From the NCBI GenBank assembly GCA_003008705.1, contig PDUO01000087.1:4139-68138 (forward strand): a stretch of DNA of 64,000 nucleotides, read 5' to 3'. Below are positions 22,715 to 33,207 of the stretch, one piece after another; within the stretch, counting starts at the first letter, position 1; the number at the start of each line of letters is the position of its first letter. The position numbers and the translations under genes are program-made. The notes under the pieces are model-generated. The model was not told where the DNA came from and did not search any database. It saw nothing but the letters and a program-made list of their open reading frames with translations. Origin of the DNA: Pezicula radicicola. Taxonomy: Eukaryota; Ascomycota; Leotiomycetes; Helotiales; Dermateaceae.

Positions 22715-23076
22715 CGGGCGTTTTTATTTGCTGGGCTATAGAAGAAGGGTTAACATTGAAGGATGGATCAAAATGCATATTCTTTCCGTGTTGTGACTGT
22801 ACCTACGTACCTCTTTTTGTGGAAGTTGAGAATTTGTTGATACGGTAGTAGCTAGGGTAGGAATTGTAAGATCGATCCCTGTTTAGAGTACCTCCACCTC
22901 AGCCCAAGCCGAAGGGGCATCTTCTTTCTACCTTTCCAAATATAATATATCCAAACAACCAGCACCAAATCAACAGGCATTATTCATTCAACGTCTCAAT
23001 CATTAAAATAAATTAACGTGCTTCATGTGTAACATTTGCTACATGCTCAGCATTCTTTCATTCTTTCCTCTACAGA
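22715..23076. other. intergenic between two plus-strand genes
   Basis: 3' flank of the GH31 gene and 5' flank of the hydrolase gene. No feature is recognised. Confidence 0.4.
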
Positions 23077-24302
23077 ATGCCCCAACAACCTCGCTTTAAA
23101 CTTCCCGATGACACTCCACGCTCAAGCAAGACACCCCTCGTGATATCAGGCCTTCAGGTCTACGTCTATGGCTTAGAGAATCTCACAAACCCTTCGCAGG
23201 GTGTCGATATCGCTGTTCTCTACCTAGCACACAACCGTACACGGACCTATCTCGTTACCGAAGGCATCGCGCACGAGGTCTTGAATGGGTACAGGGTCGA
23301 TGGACGATACAAGACGATGAATTTGATTGCCGTCACTTTCAATATGCGCAATCATGGCGATCGTGAGGTTAAAAAAAAAAAAAAAAACTCTTAACAAAGG
23401 CTGAGACTACGTTCTTACTGGCAACATAGATAAGTCCTACAGCAAATCGAACATGGAAGGATGGAAACGAGGCTCACGGGTAAGTCAAGTATATTGAGGA
23501 CCTTTTCAGAAATTTGCACAGCTAACTTATAATTATTTTCAGGATTGACTTGATGTCTATGATTGATGGCTCAGCGCTTGATTTCAAATTAGTCATGTCT
23601 TATCTCCCAGCATACCTTCCACAATTCGGAAAATTCCATAACATCATGGCTGATGTTTCACTGGGAGGTCACACAACTTGGCGAATGCCTGCTATTGTTC
23701 CGGGTCAGATCGAAGCTATGTGTGTGGTGGTTGGATGGTAAGTTCATACTCTTCACGTTCCATTTGCTAAAGTTGGGTTAGTATTAAAGCGGGTTCCTCT
23801 TCATCACGCTCCTCATCATGTTCGTCTTTTCTTCAGCTGGTTGGCAGTTGGGCTTTTTGTTATTAATCAGATCTAAACAGTTTGGGTTACTCAAACACTG
23901 ACTGTCAATAGCCCCAATCTCACTGCCCTCTTACTATCACGCCTTCGGTTTGATTCCGCACTCCTCTCAACAACTTCATCAGAACTTTACAAAGTTCCAT
24001 ATGACGAGCTCGTGAAATTATTGAACGAGAAGCAAAAAGGACGATGGCCTAGAGCACTCCATGAGTTAGTCAGCGCCCAAGATAGGAAGATTGAGGAGGA
24101 GTTTCCCGATGTTCCATTGCTATTAATGGGCGGAAAGGAGGATCCATTGGTGCCTATCAGGCATACTGAGCCATGGGTGGATAAGAGGAAGGAGAATAAG
24201 AAAATTGAGTTCTTCGCGCAGGAAAATACAGGATATTCTTGCACGCTGGGGATGGTTGGAAAGTTGCATGTTTGGCTCGCCGATATGTTTGCTGTTAAAT
24301 AG
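23077..24302 (+). CDS. alpha/beta hydrolase, fungal family
   Basis: Four exons: 23077-23367, 23430-23479, 23543-23737 and 23912-24302 (308 residues). The first intron begins GTT followed by a 17-A run. The third intron is long for this window (174 nt). Spliced protein: TPLVISGLQVYVYG, NLIAVTFNMRNHGDRE, ANRTWKDGNEAHGIDLMSMIDG, then DVSLGGHTTW with the nucleophile Ser in a VSLGG elbow. Later VPLLLMGGKEDPLVP carries the usual Asp, then ENTGYSCTLGMVGKLHVW. Related hydrolases have His in a TGH motif where this copy has Tyr, so catalysis may be impaired unless another His (such as HVW) serves. There is no signal peptide. Substrate is unknown; it looks like a small esterase or lipase. Confidence 0.75.
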
Positions 24303-24731
24303 GTTGGCTGTGGGTCCAGTATTTTAATAGGTAGTGTTACTTTCTAGAACCTCTTGGTACACCTCAATGTAATAGTGTCAATTTCTTCCCCAGTCAAGAT
24401 TACGTGTAAGTAACTACGACGTAAAGTCCTCCGAACGCTTACTTCTGCAACAGATAACTGAGAATTACGGCATTGAGTGAAAGGGAAATCGAAGTGTTCT
24501 CTTTCAATCATCGTCTTCAGCGAAATGATGATCAGTATTCCTCATCAGCAGCCGGAGGTAGAAGGAAATCGGAATAAGAACGTCGGAATGAGCAGGCGAA
24601 AAAGACTTTAGAACAGCACCGTTTAATTATTGCTGTGGGCAAGTAACTAAAATCAAACCAAACAGCTCCCCATCTTGATAAATACCGGTCAAGTCAAAAA
24701 TCAAGACAATCCTGGGTAGCCAGTCCCTTAC
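24303..24731. other. convergent intergenic region
   Basis: 3' flanks of the hydrolase (plus) and the MFS relic (minus). No structure is recognised. Confidence 0.4.
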
Positions 24732-26574
24732 TTACAACACATATCTAAAATCCTCATTCTGCTTGTCCGTCAGATCTTCATCAATTGAATGCAGCCCAGT
24801 GGGACCCCCAGTCTCCCGATCACGTCGCTTATTTTCCCTCCAAAGCAAAATGACCGTCGTCGTGGCAATCCCAACTACTAAGCATAAACAGATGAAACTA
24901 CCAAGGAAACCAGCATGGTAAAGGGGACCTGGTGATGCACCGAAGATCACGGGACCAATCACCTAGATCGAAAAGTTCGAGGTCAGTTTACTTTTTCGGG
25001 ATAGATTAGGAATAATAGAAGTATGATGCACGGCCCCATGAATAGTGAACTTCAAAGGGTAGCTTTGCTTTGGGAAGTTGAGACTTACATTCCCAACACA
25101 ATAACCGACGAAGGTAGTAGCAGAGACCGTGGCTTTCTTCGTATGTCCCGATATGTTGGTACCGGCGAGCGAAACAGCTAGACCACCTGCAGCAACCTGC
25201 ACGGCGATCAAGAAGATACCAGCAAACATAACTCCTTGCTTCGAACGTGGACCAACCCAGCAAATAACAGTCCCAGTGATGGAAACTAAAGCAGTAATGA
25301 CGATGAACATATAGCGCATATTCTTCCATTTTCGGGTTGTATATGAGACGAAGAAGATTGTGAGAGCTGTTATTGCACCGATGGGGCATGTAAGTGCGAG
25401 AGAGTCAAAGTGACTGAATCAGAAACATGGACTTCCAGGACTCAAATTTCCCGTGGATTTGTCCGAGGCCGTAGTTTATTAGGGGGGAGATTGTTTTGGC
25501 TACTCCGATACAGCAATACCAAAAGCCCATTCGGAGAACTTGTTCTTCTCGGGTCCACCAGAAGGTTACGAGGACAGTGAAAGCCGGTGCTACTGTTGAT
25601 TCGAGGAAGCCCAGAAAGAACCGATTAACCATGATGCCTGCGTAGTTCTGCCGAACAATAAGTAATTGGCTCGAAAGGGGAAGCTCTGCGACGACAGATT
25701 TAGTACGTACGTAACAACCCGCTGTCGACATGATGACTGCACCCCACAGGAATGTAGCGCCAGCGATAACACGTGAGGTGGGGAATTTTTGAGAGAGATA
25801 CATCATGGCTATAAAGTCAAAAACAAGCAGTCAGTGGATTTATTCTGGAGTATTTAGGAATAACTCAGACATAATCTAGGAGCAATAGGTAATCGACTGG
25901 AAAGGTGCAGTTCCGCTCTGAGCAATTGAGGGGGTACGCAAGATACGTGCCACACAGATACCCAATATAAAACATCATTGAGGCATTTGAGTATCTCTTG
26001 TGGTCTGTTATTTCAGCTCCCGACTACAGTCCGAAAGTCGGAGTTAGTTTACTTGATCTAGATGTATTTGGGAGTAATTCAAATATCAGAAGCGATAAGT
26101 AATTTTAACTAAAAAAGGACAACTTTGCTCAGAGAACTTGAGACTTACAGCAGTATGTCTAATGACAATTGTAAGGCCCAGATCGGTGTTAAATCCAAAT
26201 TGAGTGGCGGCGGCCATGATACCTTTGTCGTAGCTTTGCAAGGTATAGGTAACCATCATGAGAGGTACTTTATTTAGCTTCGGCATTAGCAGTGTTTCTT
26301 TTCAAAATGATTCAAGACAATTGAGATAAGTATGAGTAGTAAGGCAGATCTCGTGGGTATAGAAATGTCGACAAATGTTACAGCACCCAAAACAAGCTAC
26401 AACAAAGCCAATCTTACCAATCCATCTATCTAGCTTGCGAATCAAGCGACGTTCTTCTTCCGGAGTGAAGTCATTTGCAGCTTTTGCTTGTTCAATTTCA
26501 TCCAAGTCTGGTTTGGGGTCGGCGGTGATATTCGACTCCAAGTATTGCATCTCGGTCGGTCGGTCGTTCGCCAT
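24732..26574 (-). pseudogene. MFS transporter (Dal5/TNA1-like anion:cation symporter), internal deletion
   Basis: Major facilitator protein of the fungal allantoate/nicotinate permease group. N-terminus MANDRPTEMQYLESNITADP leads to RRLIRKLDRWIGKIGF. Then TLQSYDKGIMAAATQFGFNTDLGL, KRYSNASMMFYIGYLCGTY, YAGIMVNRFFLGFLESTVAP, FWYCCIGVAKTISPLINYGLG follow in separate exons. After KSWKSMFLI-type sequence (ESWKSMFLI near 25420) the family normally has about 90 residues of central loop and TM7. Here the reading jumps within a few bases, in another frame, to HFDSLALTCPIGAITALTIFF (near 25400). Then come the last helices (IGPVIFGASPGPLYHAGF) and a hydrophilic tail ending at 24732. The abrupt frame-changing join means an internal deletion, so the product is probably non-functional. 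Confidence 0.8.
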
Positions 26575-28833
26575 GTTGAATTAAGTGTCGAGTGAGTAGT
26601 GTGAAAGACGAGGACTAGTGACGAATAATCACAAAGTCCTCAGGTACTCTCCCCAGTTTATGTATTGGCTTAAGTGCTGTCGTGCAACAGCAACTGGGGA
26701 CCCCAATAAACCCCAGGTTGTATGTATCAAAAGTCCACCCCCACAGCGAATGCAGCTTGGAACTTTGGAATCGGTATCTTCCAATGCCCAGCACATGCTA
26801 TGTTGCATTCTCCAACTTTCTTGGCACTCAATATCTATCTTATCATGACTGGACGATTCAGCATACAAAGCGCATGCAAGTTGGATCGCAATTGCAGTCC
26901 TTGGAATTATCTCCGCTTATCAGGGCTTCCAGCATACCCAGCTCATCATTCAGACTAGACCCAACAGCGGAGGGGGAGTACAGTGCTAATTGGTTTATAA
27001 GACATCATTTTGAATAGCTATCTATTTAGAGATAAGAAATATATTTGAGTAACATGCTTAACTTGAGCAACTCACTTGGCTTAGGTAACTCAGTTACCCT
27101 AATCAAAATGATATTTTATAAACCAATTCATACAGCATAAGAAGTAATAGAATCAAAAGTACACCGAAGAAGGGCCCTGTTCTCTTGTACGTACCGAATG
27201 TCCTCCTTGTCACATGCATGTACCTAGGTGACTTTCTAGGTTCGGGGCAGAACGGGAGGCAGTTCTTTCGACCCCGCAGTTGGTTGTAAGCACATTGTAA
27301 GCACATCTCGCTGGGAAACAGATCATATCCACCCCCACCCACGCACCAATCCAATCCATCTCTCCACGCATATTGGAATAATCATCCCCACGCTGGAGAA
27401 GGACCGACCGATGCAACCAGTGTCCTCCTCATTGCTTATTTGCGTAGCGAGCAGCTTGGCTTGAAGCCTAGAAGCTTGCTTTGTTTTCGATCTTGACGTC
27501 TTCTCGTAGCAATTCTTTCGGTTGTGAAGTCTCCATGATCTCGAGGCGCAGGACAATGGAGTGGCGATGAGTCTCTCTGTCCTGTAGAGAAGTTCGTTGT
27601 GATGTATTTGCCAAGAAGAGCGCAGGCCTGTCAAGCTGATGTTAGTCCATCAAGTGATTGTTGAAAATAAAATCAGCCTCAGTTATTGGATGGAAAATGG
27701 GCATGTACTTCAGAGGGATGCAACCACCAGTTCCCCTTCTGCTGCAGCAAGATGCAAGATGCTGTGGGGTAGAGTCACTCACAAAGAGCTGACCACAATA
27801 CTGAAGTTCTTCTGTTGGACCTTGGTGTTTGGTGTTCTCGCTTTTCAACTCCCACCCCACCAGTTGTAGGTCTGGGGAAGAAGGCGGGGAAGGAAAGAAT
27901 ATCCAGACTTTTTCTGCGAGTTTCTGGGGAGCAGTAGGTACCTATGAAATGAAACACTCTTCACGTGCTGACTTTGCTGAAGTTTCAACAGTCATAGAGC
28001 ACTCTGTTCAAGACTTCAAGTAGTCATGACTCAAGATCCCCATGCAAGCAAGACTGCTCCAAAATCTGAGCTAATCTCGGTAGTTGACGGGAGTCGGGCA
28101 TTTGTTGTCCACTTGACTTCTACACATCACCTATTTTGTCCACCACGAGACCGCCATTTTCCTCCAATCCAACTGAGAAACGTTAAGCACTCATCTAGGC
28201 GAGGGGAAAGGGGCCACTAGAAGGATATCCCATGTAGCGGACCACAGCAGCATTGGCTCATTGCCATGCCCTACACCAACACATCTCGAGCTTAGGTTCG
28301 GGAGCTAGCATGCGAGCACAACATTGTGGCTTGGCAGGCACGATGGAGGACGGGGGGCACGACGGGCCACCTTTAGTCGTAACCCATTGTTGGTGGTGTT
28401 GGTACCACCGAGAAGTATCTCGTGCCCTCGTCGTCAAGATTGTCAGTTTGAAAGTACTCTTTTTATTTTTGGTAAACTAGGAGGGCTGCGACGTAGCATC
28501 AGTGGCTAGCTAGCATTACCTCGTTGTTGCGGCCAGGCGAGAGACCTTTCCTCCAAATTATCTAGCTTTACCATTTTCAATATGCCTCCTTCCGTTGCCA
28601 CCAAGCTATAGGTCCAATGCCTGTACCTTGGGCTCCCATGACAGTTTCCATGGACAACTACGGAGGTACGTAGGTTTCCTGTGGTTGAATTTAGATGAGG
28701 GGAAGTACCTTTCACCGGGAGTGCACTTTGTACAAGTACACGGCTCTAGCTCATATATATGCTTCCATTCACATCTTCATCTCACCCCCCATTCCCTGCT
28801 CATGATCCCCGGCGCTCTCTTTCCTCGGCCAAA
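26575..28833. other. 2.26-kb intergenic region
   Basis: No convincing gene. Frames up to about 110 residues on both strands are mutually overlapping and unrecognised. It holds the palindromic element at 26988-27128. The last ~200 bp, with a TATATATG stretch near 28755, is the likely promoter of the esterase gene. Confidence 0.45.
26988..27128. mobile_element. 141-bp MITE-like element with 26-bp terminal inverted repeats
   Basis: The left end is AATTGGTTTATAAGACATCA then TTTTGA. The right end reverse-complemented is AATTGGTTTATAAAATATCA then TTTTGA, matching 24 of 26 bases, with both differences G/A or C/T type. The interior is a short AT-rich spacer with GTAACT and GCAACTCACTTGGC words. There is no coding capacity. 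A target-site duplication is not clear. Confidence 0.75.
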
Positions 28834-29947
28834 ATGATACTCCCTAGGAATTTAAGCTTGTTTACAAGCTTACTTCTGTCATTGGTGCTTTTGAATTCAC
28901 GGGTCGCGGGACTGCCAAAGCAGAAGACATGGCCCCCACCAGGTCATGGCTGTCAGAAGCCGCTTCCACGAAGTCAGTTTTGTGGCGGAACATTCAATGT
29001 TTCAATCAGTAGTGGAGGATATGACAGGTCGTACCTCATTTACCTGCCGCCATCATACTTGTCGGCGAGAGCTTCTCCCGTCATAGTCTCCTAGTAAGCT
29101 TCCAGCGGAAAGATCTAGAACTCTAATGATTGACCACACACAGTCACGGAGGCAGTCGAAATGCTAGCTACCAGCTTGCGCTCGACCAGTTTACAAGTCC
29201 TGAGTACAACGATTTCGCGATCACCGTTTACCCACAAGGCATCGATGTAAGTTGAACCAAGCTCAATGAACTCTACTCAAATGTGGTTTTCGGTGCTAAT
29301 AAAAATTGCAGAAGTCATGGCAAGGAGTTCCAGGCGTAACAACCAACGATACTAAATTCACAAGTGACATTCTGGACGAGCTTGAGGATCTCTACTGCAT
29401 TGACCGAAAACGCATCTGGACATCGGGAAAGTCAGACGGTGCAGCATTCTGCAACATCTTAGCGTGCGATTCAGTGCTTTCTACAAGATTTGCAGCATTT
29501 GCGCCAGTATCGGGAGCCTTCTATGTGGATTCATTGCTTTGCGATCCAGATACTATTGCCATACCGTGTACTCCAGGCAGGCCAAGTATTCCAATTTTGG
29601 AATTTCATGGTGGAAATGACACGACAATTGCATACAATGGCGGTTCGAGAAAGAACGAGTGCTTACCAGCTATTCCACACTTTGTTCAAGACTGGGCCTT
29701 GAGAGATCAGCTAGGTCCGACCAACATTACCAGTCATCTTACCGAGGATACTCTGGTGTATAGGTTTGGAAGTGGCTACGAATTTGGCTTGGTAACCTCC
29801 TACTTAGGCAAGAGTATTGGACATGACTGGTCTAGCACGACTCCAAATAATGATAATCAGACTCCAGGTCATATATTGGCTTCTTACAACGCTACGCCGA
29901 TTATCATGGACTTCTTCCGCAAGTATTCGTTGCCCTGGTTAAGTTGA
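28834..29947 (+). CDS. secreted CE1-type feruloyl esterase / PHB-depolymerase-like
   Basis: Three exons: 28834-29093, 29144-29246 and 29312-29947 (332 residues). Both introns keep frame (TA|T gives Tyr in SYHGGSRNAS). The signal peptide is hydrophobic, SLFTSLLLSLVLLNSRVAG. The fold is an alpha/beta hydrolase of the LpqC/feruloyl esterase family, which cuts ferulate esters from arabinoxylan. Evidence: CGGTFNVSISSGGYDRSYLI, the oxyanion segment YHGGSRNA, YPQGIDKSWQGVPG, and the nucleophile elbow TSGKSDGAAFCN (Ser in GKSDG). ILEFHGGNDTTIAYNGG supplies the Asp and IGHDWSS the His. Multiple Cys suggest disulfides typical of secreted forms. Acetylxylan esterase activity is an alternative within CE1. 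No lesions. Confidence 0.88.
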
Positions 29948-30966
29948 GACAGCCGACCTCAGGTCCGAGAAATGGGAAAAGCTTGGTGGGGGCAATATAG
30001 TAGTATGTATGGAGAGAAGAGCATATGAAGGTTAAGTGATACTCTAAAAGGAGTAAGAGAAAATATCATGTTTTTATGCTTAAGACTAGTGTCACGAGAA
30101 ATTCATTACTATTACCCCTTTAAACGTCGGCTATTTCCTATACCGACCCAATTATACATAGCGAGTGCGAACAACAGGCATATGGGTCTTGCGATACAAA
30201 TTGTCAGGCAGTTGCGATTATCCAATTTTGTTTCTCGCAACTATTCAGACTTCAGACGTGCAAATCGCCAGTGGTGTCTTGCGCACATCATGTGCCTTGC
30301 GAGTTCTTTGCGAGCCATTATGCCTGCCATGCGCGCTCCACGCGAGAGAAATAACTTGGCCATTTGGGGCACGGACCATCCCTTCCAAAAACAATTTGAC
30401 TAACTAAATAACAATCAAATAAAACTAGTTAAAATTTAGTTGAATTAATTAGAGGCATTTCAAATTAAAAAGATTTGTTTTTCATTTTTTTTTGATATTT
30501 TAATAATTTTTGGGAGGTGTTTTCCGGGGGGTTTCGTAGGGTAGAGTGTGCCCCTCAAAATCGGTCACTTATTTCTTCTCTACCTATCATACTGATCGAG
30601 CATCAAGTATATTACGAAGGCTAAGTCAATCCCTTAACGACGCAGCCAATGAAACAGTCCGAAACTCCAAGCGCGGTAAAGAAATTCGTCCGAATTATTC
30701 GTACTGGCCATACCAAGCATTCATCCAGCCATCGGGGGAATTCCACCGATCCTTCTTCGCCTTGCTTATTCAGCGAAAAGTAAGACGTTTGATTGGGCAG
30801 AGAACGACGACAAGGCTACATCAGACATACCTCTTTTGGGCTGAACTAAAGTGGTCCGACGGCGCAGAGGAGTTCATAAGAACTCGTCTCGCAAGACTTA
30901 TCTCAACTTTTCACTTTCTCTGTTGTTGTTGTTGTTGTTATAGTTATTATCAGTCAATCAGTCATC
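29948..30966. other. intergenic with a MITE-like element
   Basis: 3' flank of the esterase, then an AT-rich inverted-repeat element near 30355-30575. About 390 bp of P450 upstream sequence follows, ending with a (TTG/TTA)n-like run at 30921-30944. Open frames here are short and unrecognised. Confidence 0.4.
30355..30575. mobile_element. probable MITE-like element related to the 5.7-kb element
   Basis: The left side begins near TTTGGGGCACGGACCATCCC. The right side reverse-complemented reads TTTTGAGGGGCACACTCTAC followed by CCTACGAAACC. The ends are imperfect inverted repeats (shared GGGGCAC and AC(C)-rich tract) around an AT-rich core. The right end shares CTACCCTACGAAA with the right end of the element at 5726-6208. 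Boundaries are approximate and no target-site duplication is seen. Confidence 0.45.
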
Positions 30967-32701
30967 ATGACTTCATATCTTGCAATCGCCCTCTTCATCG
31001 TTGCACTAGAAATCCTACGAAGATGCTGCTTGATTCTGCTAACCGCCTTTACTGGACCCTTGTCCAAAGTCCCAGGCCCGTTCTGGATGAAAGTCAGTAA
31101 TCTACCATGGAATCTGATGCAGATTCGAGGAGAACAGTTGACAGATGGACCTGCGTTGTTTGCGAAATATGGCAATATCGTTCGAGTTAGTGCGTACTTT
31201 CCCACCTCAGTAGTGCTGAGTATCTCGTAAGACAGACCAATACTAATTCACGCTTAGCCCCAAAAGCGGTCATTGTGGCTGGCACAAATGAAATATATAG
31301 GATTATTGTCCAGGATGATTTCAAGAAGGGCCCTGATTATGAGATGATAAATTCGAGGCCAAATGTCACGACACTATTCACTGAAAGAGACAAAGCTGTT
31401 TACAAGCAAAAGGTAAGATATTCCTGCCAAACATTGAAAAATGTAAACTCTGTCGCTAACATTTAATCAGCGGAGAATGATGTCCCCCGGATTCTCTATA
31501 GCCTACTTGAATGGTTTGGAACCGTCGATGCACGAGTGTGTTCGAATATTCGAGGAAAAGCTGATGGGTGATTGCGCGCAAAATGGTGGCTCTGCCATTG
31601 TTGATATATCAAATATTCTTAGCAACCTTGGAAGTGTGAGTTGTTCTCGTCAACTTTCCAATCGACTTGGAGTTCTGATAAGTCTGTAGGATATCCTGAG
31701 TGAGACTGTCCTCGGCAAATCTCTTGACCTGGTTCGAAGCAATGATACTAAGCTCAAAAATATCTTCATGGAGCGGACAGAGCGAGCCGCCCTGTATGCC
31801 AACTTCCCGCTCCTAAAATACTTACCATTCATGCCTCCAGCTGTCAACCCCGAATTTAACAAGATGGTAGAAGATATCGTGGCACAAAGACGGGCAGTGC
31901 CACAGGAGAAGCGAAAGAGGGATCTGTTGCAGATCTTCTTGGACCAAAACGAAGCGGATCCAGTAGCCTTTTCGGAAGAGAATTTGAGAGAAGAGATCCA
32001 GCTTTTTATGGTTGCTGGAAGTGATACAACGAGTTATACAGCAACCTGCACCCTCCTCCTTCTACTGAACAATCCATACGCGCGACAAACTCTTATCGAG
32101 GAAATATATACAGCATTTCCACAGAAGGACGACTTCATTGCTTTCGATAAAACTCAGACCCTTCCCTATTTGAATGCGGTTATCAATGAGAGTATGAGGC
32201 TAATGCCTGTCGCCGGTGCTGGTAAGGTGCATCTTCGCACGGTGATATTTTATATTCTAATAAATCAATAGGTCTTCATCGTCAAATTGATAAGCCAACG
32301 AACATGCACGGCTATGAACTCCCAGCTGGGGTAAGTAAGGCTTCCCAAGCGACTCGATCTTTACTGAACTCTAGTAGACAATTCTTCAACCTTGGGTCGC
32401 AAAACCCATGAAAGACGAGACACTCTTCCCAAGGCCGAATGATTTCGTCCCTGAACGATGGCTTGGAGAGTACAAGGGCGTCCAGGTTGATCGGAAAGCG
32501 TTCCTGCCATTCTCGGCAGGATCTAGAAGCTGTATTGGACAGCAATACGCTTTGCGAGAATTGCGTCTCATTATCGTCACTCTTCTCCGTCGCTTTGAGT
32601 TGAGTATCGTGCCAGGGCAATCACATGAGATCAGAATACACGTGGTTCCATCACTAAAGCAAGGTTATTACTCGGTTAAGATCAAGCCACGGACGTCGTA
32701 G
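30967..32701 (+). CDS. cytochrome P450 monooxygenase
   Basis: Six exons: 30967-31189, 31258-31412, 31471-31635, 31690-32221, 32272-32330 and 32378-32701 (485 residues). Introns are 47-68 nt and all keep frame. An N-terminal membrane anchor ([15 protein letters not shown]) is followed by the Pro-rich hinge KVPGPFW. The I-helix oxygen-binding motif is [10 protein letters not shown], the K-helix is NESMRLMP (ExxR), PERWL gives the PERF-type segment, and the heme loop is [21 protein letters not shown] with the proximal Cys ligand. It is an ER-bound haem-thiolate enzyme. Substrate is unknown. The following Zn2Cys6 gene and the preceding esterase do not form a recognisable metabolic cluster. No lesion was found. 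Confidence 0.93.
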
Positions 32702-33207
32702 AGATGTTAGAGGGAGGAATTTTCTTTTAATTTTACAGATGTATACATCTTGTTAGGGAGGCACAGCAAGCAACATATGTATGTCTATTTTACAGGAGAA
32801 GGTCACATGACCGTTCCCTTCGTGACATGGATCACGCCACTCACTGTTCAACAAAAGGAGTTCGCTAGTTAGAAATAACGGCCATTTTGATAATTTAAGT
32901 AACATATTAATTTTCCGCAAATTAAGCTACAAGTCGCAAATACCTATGATAGGGACCTTAAATAGTGAGTGGCCTAATAATGTGTCTCGGGCGCTTCGAA
33001 GGAGCAAGTATTTGGGGGTATTTTTAACATTAAGAAGCGAAGTCGGGCCGGCGGGGTAGAGATCTTTCCATTACGGACTTAGGGTAAAGTACCTTACCTT
33101 ATTCACATTTAGATTTCATTAGTAGCTATCAACATCTCGTATCAACATCACCTCACCCTTCACCACCACACCAATCTCAACCTCCACCTTGCTGAACAGC
33201 AAAGGCG
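32702..33207. promoter_or_regulatory. spacer upstream of the Zn2Cys6 regulator
   Basis: 506 bp between the P450 stop and the regulator start. It contains pyrimidine-rich CACC/CATC repeats just before the ATG (33120-33200), typical of fungal promoters. A CGG-rich word (GGGCCGGCGGGG, near 33045) could be a Zn2Cys6 target, but this is not testable here. Confidence 0.3.
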
